A stretch of DNA of 38,749 bases from Candidatus Thorarchaeota archaeon (lineage in GTDB: Archaea > Asgardarchaeota > Thorarchaeia > Thorarchaeales > Thorarchaeaceae). The stretch spans positions 1-38,749 of the forward strand of contig JABCTV010000007.1 of the NCBI GenBank assembly GCA_018238205.1, in the 5' to 3' direction. Position 1 is the first letter of the stretch, and each line of letters begins with the position of its first letter. The notes beneath the pieces were generated by a model. It saw only the letters and a list, made by a program, of their open reading frames with translations, ran no database searches and was not told where the DNA came from. A program made the translations under genes and the position numbers. Below are positions 7,619-16,000 of this stretch, piece by piece.

Positions 7619-8359
7619 ATGGCTTTTGTAGCGACTACGGACTCGAACTTCCAAATCATTATGAAGAAAGGTTTCAAGGTTAAGCCAGGTTCGACGTTCG
7701 TCTGTGGATTTCATGGTCTTGGTGAAGTAGGTTTTCTGAGTACTGCCCATCTAACTCGAACACTTAATGCTGAACGAGTTGGATACATCAAGAGTGACAT
7801 GTTACCACTCTTCGTTTCTATGGAAAATGAACGGCTTGTTCTTCCCTTTGAGATCTATTCCTATGAGCCCAAAAAGATGATTTTCCTTGTTCCCAGATTT
7901 CAACCGCATCAGTCAGAACAATGGGGATTCATAGATAAACTAGCTAGCTGGATTGCAGAGAATGAGTTCGAGGAAACCCTGCTTCTTGGAGGGTTGGATG
8001 CCAGTTTCAAGGAAGATGATGAAGATATGCGGGCGGTGCCCACTTCAGCATACAAACCGAAGTTGGAAAATTGGGGTGTCCCACTCCTTGAGGAAGGTCT
8101 CTTTGTTGCTGGGCCACTTGCATTGTTTCTTGCTGAACTAGAGATGAAGGAACAGGCTGCTATTGGGCTTCTTACTTACGCAACGAGGGGTAGACCTGAT
8201 CCAAGGTCTGCAGCAACCATGCTAGAGAAGATCAATGAGGTCTATGGTGTAGAGGCTAATGTAGAGCAATTGCTTGAGGAGTCTCGCGAGATAGAACGCC
8301 TTGAAAAGATGCGCAAGTCCATTGAGTCTTCAGACAGACCTGGTGACATGTTTGTCTAA
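7619..8359 (+). CDS. PAC2-family protein (proteasome assembly chaperone-like)
   Basis: This 246-residue protein has the PAC2/DUF75 pattern. The N-terminal segment contains VCGFHGLGEVGFLSTAHLTRTLNAERVG. A central LASWIAENEFEETLLLGGL is followed by GVPLLEEGLFVAGPLALFLAE, the place where PAC2 proteins select between loops, and then GLLTYATRGRPDPRSAATML with the conserved RPDPRSA. The last 35 residues form a charged helix. Archaeal PbaA/PbaB members act in, or resemble, proteasome assembly chaperones and are often called COG2047/COG1938 proteins. The ATG lies 13 nt after a GAGG. It ends tail-to-tail on the PUA gene with a 4-bp overlap. Substrate and partner are unknown. Confidence 0.85.
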   Translation: MAFVATTDSNFQIIMKKGFKVKPGSTFVCGFHGLGEVGFLSTAHLTRTLNAERVGYIKSDMLPLFVSMENERLVLPFEIYSYEPKKMIFLVPRFQPHQSEQWGFIDKLASWIAENEFEETLLLGGLDASFKEDDEDMRAVPTSAYKPKLENWGVPLLEEGLFVAGPLALFLAELEMKEQAAIGLLTYATRGRPDPRSAATMLEKINEVYGVEANVEQLLEESREIERLEKMRKSIESSDRPGDMFV

Positions 8360-8901
8360 CCAAGACGTCTAATGAACCAACCAATGTCGACGAGGTTCTT
8401 TCCCACAAGCTTGTCTTTACCTAATCGACCTACTCTACTAGCATCCATAGAAAGAGCAGCAATTCCCAGGCAAAAGTGGTCTTCATCCATCACCAGAACT
8501 CTCTGTCCCCGCTTCAGATTGAAATCCATATAGAGCACTGACTGTTTCAGTATACTTCTCCCGTATGTGAAAGACTCGGCACCTTGCTTTGAAACTATCA
8601 GTACCTTTGTTGTCAGTTTAACTAAATCTGGCAGAATCTGAAGACTGAGTCTAAAACGATCTTGAGTCATGACTCCAAGCTGTTTTCCTACTAAATGGTA
8701 ATCAAAACCACTGGGAGCCTCTTCGAAGAGCATATCCATCCATGATGTGGGAATGAGGTAGATGTTCCTCCAATTTCCATGAACCAGTGCCATTGGAGTA
8801 AGTTTGCCAAGAAGTTTCTTTGTCACACCACCTCCAAACTCTTTATCGATTGCTTCAATTATCGTTTCCCATTCAATAGGGTCTAAGAGTTCAGGCTTCA
8901 T
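8356..8901 (-). CDS. PUA-domain RNA-binding protein partnering the NSUN methyltransferase
   Basis: This 181-residue protein is translated by a 4-bp ATGA overlap with the preceding methyltransferase gene. The C-terminal ~80 residues look like a PUA domain: VLYMDFNLKRGQRVLVMDED followed by FCLGIAALSMDASRVGRLGK, the usual hydrophobic strand plus glycine pattern that ends in a conserved G-K. The N-terminal half resembles the pre-PUA domain of NIP7-like proteins. Bacterial RsmF/YebU and some NSUN enzymes carry such domains fused to the catalytic part. Here the RNA-binding module is a separate gene translationally coupled to the enzyme, so it likely guides it to rRNA or tRNA. The assignment to PUA is by pattern and position. 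Confidence 0.72.
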   Translation of the reverse strand: MKPELLDPIEWETIIEAIDKEFGGGVTKKLLGKLTPMALVHGNWRNIYLIPTSWMDMLFEEAPSGFDYHLVGKQLGVMTQDRFRLSLQILPDLVKLTTKVLIVSKQGAESFTYGRSILKQSVLYMDFNLKRGQRVLVMDEDHFCLGIAALSMDASRVGRLGKDKLVGKNLVDIGWFIRRLG

Positions 8902-9878
8902 GCTGTACCCTCCTTTATCATCTTGCAGATGAAGAAACCCTCAGAGCCATGTAAGTGTGGAAGGAAACGCTTAGCCAGTTTTAGTGACTCGTCAAGACTT
9001 ACACCATACGGTTCAGAATATCCCGGTGTTCCAAAATCAAGAGGAATTGGTACAATCTTCATTTCGGGATGTCGTTTCAGGATTTCATCAACGACATATT
9101 CGTTCTCTTCAGGTGCAATAGAACAAGTAGAGTATACAATTGTACCTCCAGGAGCGAGTATAGTCACTGCAGCATCTAGTAACTCATCCTCTTTTGTCGC
9201 ACAAAATCTGACATCTGCCATGCTCTTACTGGTCTTTCTTGTGGGATCAAGGGGAATTAGTCCCTCACCAGAGCAAGGTGCATCAAGAAGGATTCTGTCT
9301 GGTTCTAGATTTAGCTTCTCGATCTTTCTTGCATCACCCCGCAGAACTATTGAATTTGTCACACCACATCGTAGAATATTGCTTTCAAGACTTGATATTC
9401 GTTTTCGATCCATCTCAACAGCAACTACCTTGCCGCTATTCTGCATCTGTTGGGCAATATGAGTTGTTTTGCCTCCAGGAGCTGCTGCTAGGTCTAATAT
9501 TGTTTCATCTGGTTGCGGGTCTAAAACTTCGACGGTCGTCATTGAGGGAACACCCTGTACATAGTAGAAACCAAGCATATGCTCTAGAAATGCACCTGGA
9601 GTGGAGCGTCCTTCAAAGTCTGCATAATATCCATGAGATAACCAGGGAATCTTTTCTAACTTTATTTTTTTCTTCTGCAATCTTTCAATAGTTTTTTCTG
9701 ATTCCATTCTCAACGTATTCATTCTAATTGAGGTTCTAATTGGCTGTTCACAGGCTTCTAAGAACCGCAGTGTGTCTTCTTCTCCCCATAAAGCAAGATA
9801 TCTCTCTATCATATACTGTTGATACTCATGCTCTTTAGCGAGGGTCTTCGCTTTTTGCCGCAGTTCTTTTGTAGACAT
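8898..9878 (-). CDS. NOL1/NOP2/Sun-family RNA (cytosine-5)-methyltransferase
   Basis: This is a 326-residue SAM-dependent m5C methyltransferase. Motif I is DLAAAPGGKTTHIA (about 129-142). The acidic SAM-ribose site follows in VVAVEMDRKR. Motif IV LLDAPCSGEG carries Cys202 and motif VI YSTCSIAPEENE carries Cys252, the two-cysteine arrangement of NSUN enzymes (the motif VI Cys attacks C6, the motif IV Cys helps release). The N-terminal helical RNA-binding part includes SIRMNTLR-like sequence at 50-57. The target (tRNA or rRNA) is not readable from sequence. It lies between the cytosine deaminase gene (16-bp gap) and the PUA gene (4-bp overlap), apparently in one operon. Confidence 0.93.
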   Translation of the reverse strand: MSTKELRQKAKTLAKEHEYQQYMIERYLALWGEEDTLRFLEACEQPIRTSIRMNTLRMESEKTIERLQKKKIKLEKIPWLSHGYYADFEGRSTPGAFLEHMLGFYYVQGVPSMTTVEVLDPQPDETILDLAAAPGGKTTHIAQQMQNSGKVVAVEMDRKRISSLESNILRCGVTNSIVLRGDARKIEKLNLEPDRILLDAPCSGEGLIPLDPTRKTSKSMADVRFCATKEDELLDAAVTILAPGGTIVYSTCSIAPEENEYVVDEILKRHPEMKIVPIPLDFGTPGYSEPYGVSLDESLKLAKRFLPHLHGSEGFFICKMIKEGTA

Positions 9879-9894
9879 ATTGCTCCTTCCTCAG

Positions 9895-10341
9895 TTATTC
9901 ACCAATGTCTTCATTCCACAGGTTTGGCTTTTGCTTGATGAATTCACTCATGATTGTGGTACATTCATCATCATCCAAGATAATCACTTCAACTCCTCGG
10001 CTCCTTACATATTCTTCTGGACCCTGGAAATTTTTATTTTCACCAATAATTACTTTTGGAATGCCATAGAGTAAGACTGCGCCACTACACATGTCACAAG
10101 GTGAGAGTGTGGAATAGAGAGTTGACCTCTGGTACTCACTAGCACTAAGCCTTCCAGCATTCTCAAGACAGTCCATCTCAGCATGTAAGATTGCACTACC
10201 TTTCTGAACACGCCTATTATGCCCTCTTCCTGCTATCTTACCATCAATGACAATTACTGATCCAATCGGGATTCCACCTTCAGCTAAACCTTTCCTTGCC
10301 TCCTCAATTGCTTCTTTCATGAATTCGTGATGTTTACTCAT
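9895..10341 (-). CDS. Cytosine deaminase, fungal Fcy1-like CDA fold
   Basis: This 148-residue zinc deaminase contains HAEM with His53 and the proton-shuttling Glu55, and PCDMC with Cys82 and Cys85 as zinc ligands. Compared with yeast Fcy1 from memory, the match goes well past the active site: EGGIPIGSVI, GRGHNRRVQKGSAILHAE, TLYSTLSPCDMCSGA, LYGIPKVIIGENKNF and the C-terminal EDIGE, which closes over the substrate in Fcy1. I therefore favour cytosine to uracil plus ammonia (pyrimidine salvage) over guanine or tRNA adenosine deamination. It follows threonine synthase after 9 bp in the same minus-strand operon; there is no obvious pathway link. Confidence 0.85.
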   Translation of the reverse strand: MSKHHEFMKEAIEEARKGLAEGGIPIGSVIVIDGKIAGRGHNRRVQKGSAILHAEMDCLENAGRLSASEYQRSTLYSTLSPCDMCSGAVLLYGIPKVIIGENKNFQGPEEYVRSRGVEVIILDDDECTTIMSEFIKQKPNLWNEDIGE

Positions 10342-10350
10342 TCTTCTAAC

Positions 10351-11607
10351 CTACCTCTCGTATTTTGTCAGTGCCTTCTTCAATTCTGAAGTATCCGGAG
10401 GAATCACAGGTACACCGGGAGTCAACCTATCAGGTGTCGCTAAATCCTTGAATCCTGAGCCCGTAATTGGAACAACTATGTTGTCTGATGGATCAATCAC
10501 ACCCTGACCTACGAGTTCTCGTAGTCCAGCAAGAGCAGCTACACCACTCGGTTCTGCAAATATCCCTTCAAATTTTCCAAGGGCAACTAGTGCCTCTTCG
10601 ATTGCATCATCAGACACCGCAATTGCTTTTCCATCTGTCAAATCTAAGTATTTCAAAGCAGCATCGCCATCCCAGGGGAATGGGTCTGCTAGACCGCCCG
10701 CAACAGTTTCATTGGAATCCCAAGGTGTGATGTTCAGCGGGTCCATATTGTCATTGAAAGCACGTACAATCGGTGAACACCCTTCAGGTTGAACCACGAC
10801 TGGTTTAGGAATCTTGTCGATAAGACCCATCTGCTTGAATTCCCAAAGTCCTTTCATTGTACCTGCCATGAGACCTCCACTACCTGTTGGAAAGAGAATC
10901 CAATCTGGCAGGTTCCAATCAGACTGTTCCGCTATTTCATAACCCAGCGATTTAGTACCTTCAAACTGGAAGCAGTTGAATGGCCCGAAGGATGGAGTAG
11001 GGGTCCATCCGAACTCAGCACAGGCTGCACGTAGTAGAGTCGTTGTGGGATCAACACCTTCCTGTACTTTGCTAACTCTGAATACTTTTGCTCCCAATGT
11101 TCTAAGATGGATGAGTTTCCCTGATGGGGCATCCTCTGGAACAAAAACAACTGATTGCAATCCTGCTCTTGCGGCGTAACTTGACATCGCTGCTGCAGCA
11201 TTTCCCGATGAGGCTGCTGAAACTGTTTTTGCTCCGTCTTCTAATGCTCTACTAACACCAACACAAATCGGTCTATCCTTGAAAGAACCAGATGGATTGA
11301 AAATCTCGTTCTTGAGAAAGAGGTTCTTCATTCCCCATTCTTCTGCTAATCTTTTACTTTGGAGATATGGTGTATTTCCTTCACCAAGCGTCACTATATT
11401 ACGACGCGATCTGAGAGGCATCAGTTCGAAGTACTTCCAAAGACCAGACTTCCTCTGGAATATCTCTTGTTTGGTAAATATCTCCTTGAGTGCCTCAAGG
11501 TCGAAATTGAAATCAATCCTGCCTCCACAACCATCGTTTGCAGGAACGTTTTCTTCGTGGTATTCTTTTCCACATTTAGCACACTTGATGCTACTAATTC
11601 TTGACAC
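10351..11607 (-). CDS. thrC: Threonine synthase (PLP-dependent)
   Basis: This 418-residue enzyme of the PLP fold-type II group converts O-phosphohomoserine to threonine. It begins with a small zinc-ribbon-like part (CAKCG, residues 9-13, then a CGG). TLGEGNTPYLQSKRLAEEWG follows, then NPSGSFKDRP with the Schiff-base Lys110. SAASSGNAAAAMSSYAARAG binds the cofactor phosphate or substrate, and FPTGSGGLMAGTMKG and VPITGSGFKDL lie further on. Length and order match archaeal ThrC. The start is GTG (11605-11607), which gives the cysteine motif the usual spacing. It is the first gene of a four-gene minus-strand run with the cytosine deaminase, NSUN and PUA genes. A cysteate synthase or threonine dehydratase is less likely given the zinc-ribbon N terminus. 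Confidence 0.92.
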   Translation of the reverse strand: MSRISSIKCAKCGKEYHEENVPANDGCGGRIDFNFDLEALKEIFTKQEIFQRKSGLWKYFELMPLRSRRNIVTLGEGNTPYLQSKRLAEEWGMKNLFLKNEIFNPSGSFKDRPICVGVSRALEDGAKTVSAASSGNAAAAMSSYAARAGLQSVVFVPEDAPSGKLIHLRTLGAKVFRVSKVQEGVDPTTTLLRAACAEFGWTPTPSFGPFNCFQFEGTKSLGYEIAEQSDWNLPDWILFPTGSGGLMAGTMKGLWEFKQMGLIDKIPKPVVVQPEGCSPIVRAFNDNMDPLNITPWDSNETVAGGLADPFPWDGDAALKYLDLTDGKAIAVSDDAIEEALVALGKFEGIFAEPSGVAALAGLRELVGQGVIDPSDNIVVPITGSGFKDLATPDRLTPGVPVIPPDTSELKKALTKYER

Positions 11608-11715
11608 GGTTACACCAGCTTGCTCTCTTGCTTGCAGTCTTGTTATTTGGCTTGTGGCGTGACGTATGGAAACATCTAACAGCTAGAACTTTACTGAAAT
11701 TGTGAGGATATTATT

Positions 11716-12300
11716 TTGGAAGAGCTCTATGAGGTTGAAGTAAAACTCCCGATTGCTAGCATAGAATCAATAGAGGAAACAATCTTACAAGCTGGAGGAG
11801 TTAGACTAAACTCTGAAACCCAGTCCGATATCTATTTTGATCATCCATGTCGTTCTTTCTCCGTAACTGATGAATCGATTCGTCTCAGACATAGGACACC
11901 TCTCGGAGATTCGTCACTTTCTGATTCCGGCTATGCTCCAATCGAACTCACTTACAAAGGGCCGAAGATTGACAAGAAAACAAAAACAAGAATCGAGTAT
12001 ACTGCAGATTTAGGTAGCATTGAACCTATTACAGCTATCCTGAAACATACTGGATTCAAACATGTCGCCACTATCACAAAACGCAGGGTGTTTTTTGATA
12101 TTGATGAAATCACAGCTAGCATAGATGATGTAGATGATGTTGGGCGATACATCGAGCTTGAGTTGATTGCTGATGGAAAAGATAGTATGAAAGCAGCAAG
12201 AAAACGAATTCTAAAACTAGTAAAGACCCTGGGTTTGGATGAGAACGATTTGGTGCAGAAATCCTATCTTGAACTCTATTTTGAGCAAAACAGCTCATAA
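11716..12300 (+). CDS. CYTH-domain protein (class IV adenylate cyclase / triphosphatase-like)
   Basis: This 194-residue single-domain protein has the CYTH tunnel-fold signature ExExK near the N terminus (Glu6, Glu8, Lys10 in YEVEVKL). Further strand motifs follow: DIYFDHP, ESIRLRHR, ELTYKGPKIDKKTKTRIEY, KRRVFFDIDEITASIDDVDDVGRYIELE and YLELYF. Members hydrolyse organic or inorganic triphosphates or make cAMP (CyaB/ThTPase). The acidic and basic pairs needed for metal-triphosphate binding are present, but substrate cannot be told. The TTG start at 11716 is supported by a GTGAGGAT 9 nt before it. It ends 6 bp into the convergent HD-domain gene. Confidence 0.88.
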   Translation: MEELYEVEVKLPIASIESIEETILQAGGVRLNSETQSDIYFDHPCRSFSVTDESIRLRHRTPLGDSSLSDSGYAPIELTYKGPKIDKKTKTRIEYTADLGSIEPITAILKHTGFKHVATITKRRVFFDIDEITASIDDVDDVGRYIELELIADGKDSMKAARKRILKLVKTLGLDENDLVQKSYLELYFEQNSS

Positions 12301-12885
12301 TTCATGTTCTTGAATCTCTTCTCGTAATGCATCTACGAATGTCTGGAGGACCTTGTGTCGTTTTTCTGCTAGCAATTTTCCTGGTTTAGTGTACATCAGA
12401 TCTTTCAACTTCAACAGTTTTTCATCGGCGTGCTTCAGGAATCCACTTATTCCTCTTCCTTTGGTTACTCCTTGCGCAATTGTTCTATAGACACCAATTG
12501 CACCCATTGCATCAAGTTTGTCTGCGTCACTCAGTATTTTTCCTTCAATGGAATTTGGTTCGAGCCCCTCACTAAATCTATGTGTTCGGATCGCATCCAG
12601 AATCTGTTCGATTTCACTTTCAGTATACCCAAGTTCTTGAAGAAGGGGCTTACTCATCTCCCCAGAAAGTATTGAGTGAGAAACACCTGATTCAGATTCT
12701 CTTGGTCGACCTACGTCATGTAACAAAGCTGCAGCTTGAAGGACCCTAATATTAACTGGAAGTCCATCTCCAATCCTCATTGAGAGAGTATAGACTCTCA
12801 TTGTATGGTCAAAAGTATGAGCTCCACTATTAGATTCTGATAGTTCCTTTTGCATGAAATAAATGATTTTTGACTTTGCAGGCAT
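12295..12885 (-). CDS. HD-domain phosphohydrolase (YedJ/COG1418-like)
   Basis: This 196-residue metal-dependent phosphohydrolase carries the H...HD...D set: HTFDHTMRVY (His23/His27), ALLHDVGRP (His56, Asp57), THRFSEG (His102) and LSDADKLDAMGAIGVYRT (Asp120/Asp122). The family acts on nucleotides or other phosphate esters; the substrate is unknown. The ATG at 12883-12885 follows an AGGAGG with a 9-nt gap, a strong ribosome site. It is divergent from the giant surface-protein operon and convergent with the CYTH gene, whose 3' end it overlaps by 6 bp. Pairing of CYTH and HD genes here may be chance or a shared nucleotide-clearing role. Confidence 0.88.
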   Translation of the reverse strand: MPAKSKIIYFMQKELSESNSGAHTFDHTMRVYTLSMRIGDGLPVNIRVLQAAALLHDVGRPRESESGVSHSILSGEMSKPLLQELGYTESEIEQILDAIRTHRFSEGLEPNSIEGKILSDADKLDAMGAIGVYRTIAQGVTKGRGISGFLKHADEKLLKLKDLMYTKPGKLLAEKRHKVLQTFVDALREEIQEHEL

Positions 12886-13093
12886 GAATTTAGTCCTCCT
12901 GTATGTCTTTTGAAGACTATATAGGGATGATTTCTATGACCTTTTGTACTCTCAGGTCGTTTCGATAAAGAGGATTAGGGTTAACCAAGATACCCTTTAA
13001 TTGCTTGGAGCGGACGATTGTGAGTGACTTGATACGCCATATTTGTCATAGTCACCACCAACCCCATGCTGGGGAAACGAGAGGACCAAACAT

Positions 13094-16000
13094 TTGAGCG
13101 CTAAAGGAACCACCCGTAAACGAATGGGTATCACTGCAATAATCAGCTCAATTTTTATCGTTGCAAGTATTGTGTGGGGACTCTATAGTTTTGCTCTGGT
13201 TCAATATGGGGCTGTAAGACCCTGGGATCCTCATTATGAATATGACCAGATTGAATATTGGCCATACACGCATGAATTCGCAGGTAGTAACGGTAACTGG
13301 TTCGACAATCTGAATTACACAGACCTTCAACTTGACGACTTACCCGATGATATACTGGACTGGATGGATGAGCCTGTGTTCTATGTGAGGCCTGCGGATC
13401 CGGGTCAATTATGGCGGATGGAATCATTTGACCAGTATGATGGATCTGGTTGGACAAAGTCAATTGAGGGAACTAGACCATTAAATTCCACAGAACTGAT
13501 TCCAATCTCTGCAGCCACAAACATTGTCTATACGGTACTCTTCAATTCTACTGCTGGTGCTGAAGTAGGTTCTATCTCACTCCCGTCTCTATTCCCCTTC
13601 ATCCGTGTCATTGAAGATTCATTTGAAACTTACTCACTAGTAGATGATCTTTACGTGGTGGATAATCCAACACGATTATTGCATTATGATTTAGAAACTG
13701 ATGACTATGGAACTCTCCTCTTCAGTCCTCTGATTGAAGGGATAACAGGAGAAGATGTCATGGTCAGTTTTCAAGTCACTTTTGTGGATCAGGACCTTGA
13801 TCAAGTTCAGGCTCTCGCACAGCCAGGTGATACTGCTCCACTGGAGTACAATATCTACACTGACCTCTCATTAGTCGAACCCCTCACGCAGCGTGTGATT
13901 GATAACATCAGCCAATTTGTGGGTGTGGGTACAAATGCCTATGAAACTGCCATGGCAGTTAAGACTTATTTCCAAAGTACATTCATGCTTAACATAACTG
14001 TAGAGGCTCTATTAGATCGACCAGATGGTCAGGAAGTTACTGATTGGTTCTTAGAACGAGGAAATGGACTCCCAGTTGATTTTGCTACTTCATACTGTGT
14101 CTTCATGCGTGATTTAGGTATACCTGCACGCATTGTTAGTGGTTTTGCTCTTGGGGAGCAACATCCTACAGAAGATATGCGTACATTGATGGTCCGTCAC
14201 ATGGCCTTCTGGGCTGAAGTTTTCATACCCATGAGTGGTCACATTGATGGCGGAGAATGGATACAGGTCATTCCTATACCACTTCCTGATGATATGGGTG
14301 GTGGTGAGGATCCAGGAAACACACCAGTTCCTGAAATTGAGCTTCTGATTTGGCCAACTAACGGTCTTTATTGGGCTGAGATTGGGACTTCATTTGGACT
14401 GAGTGCCACTATCTCTGTCGATGGTGTTTTCATCACAACTCCTGATACAATCTCTTTCTATGATGAAACTGATAATGAAGTGATTGGGACAGCTGTCATT
14501 GGAGGGTCATTACCTCCCCCAATCGCAAATCTCACCTATGCTTTTCCAAGTAGTGCCACTGTAAATTACCATAATATATCCGCAACTTGGCAGAATTCCT
14601 ATTTCGTGGTTATCAATACGACTCAGATTTATGCAGTGGGTACACCAGTACCCTTTGCCAGTGAACTTGCATCAATTGAGCCCACAGATGTCATTCTAGC
14701 GGAAACTCATGAACTCAATATCTCTCAGGCATTGGACACTCATGTTGCGTATTGGGAGGATACAGTGCATGTTTTTGGGGTTATGACTGTTGGTGGAATT
14801 CCAGTAAACAGTTCCAAGTATGGTAATCGATTCATCCAGATTATGTGGGATACCACTTTTGTCGGTAATGCATCCATTGACGAGAATGGTTACTATGAAC
14901 TGGATGTCTATGTTGATCCCCTTGATCTAACACTAATGACCGTGGGACCACATGATGTTTGGTCTTCTTATGCTGGTGATTGGGAAGGTTCATTCTGGCG
15001 TCTACTCCCTGCAGATTCTGACACATCTGTAGTAGCAGTGTGGGGAAGAGTTGGTTTTGATTTGTACGTCACACCGACGTCGACTACCGGTGGGGGTACT
15101 CTTACTTATGATGGTGCTATCTATTTTCTGAATGGTTCATTATTACCCTCTGGGCAGACTGTGGGGACTTTCTTTAGCACTCAAGATAACTCCACTCGTG
15201 CACTGAATGCAACTGGTGGTTTTCAGTGGACATACGATATTCCTGGAGCTCAAAGTGATGGTACCTACTTTGCTCGTGCGAATTGGACCTCACCATGGCA
15301 GTATATTGCTGGAAATTGGAGCATTTCAATCCCTATTGATGTAGGAGCTGGGGGAACACAGATTCTTCTGTATCAACTACCAGATCCGGTCTTTATTGGA
15401 GAAACCGTTACAATTTGGGGATATTTACAGCACGTATCGAATAACTCCGGCATTGGCTCACAGTGGGTCGATGTGTATTGGACTGCTGGGTCCACGACTA
15501 ACATAGGATCAAGTTTGACAAATTCTACCGGATATTTCGAGGTGAGCTATGTCATCCCTGCGGGATACGAGGGTGCTGTATATTACTGGGCAAACTTCAC
15601 CTCAGGTCTTCCTGCTCTAACTGATACTGAATCAGTACATCTTGATACTACTGTGAAACAATATGATGTATCCATCACAATAGCTGATTCACCTGATCCT
15701 ATCCATCTGTTACAGACTGTCACAATTCAGGGTATAGCCACACTCCCAGAGAATTCAAGTTCTCCACTTACATTTGTTCAGCTTGAGTTGTATTGGGCAA
15801 ATTCAACCTATCCTCTGGGCGTTGTAATAGATACGACATGGACCAATTCAACAGGGGGATATGCATTCTATTACCAGATACCTCTCAGTCATAGCATAGA
15901 AACAGTGGATGTCTGGGTCAGTTTCACTTCCCCCTACACCAATATTGCTGATGGTGAGTCTCTCCATGAACCTCTACAGATTGATATCACGGATACACTG

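Noticed and set aside
12917-12924. CTATATAG as TATA box of the HD-domain gene
   Set aside because: A start 27 bp downstream would leave out the AGGAGG ribosome site at 12895-12900, so the two signals conflict.
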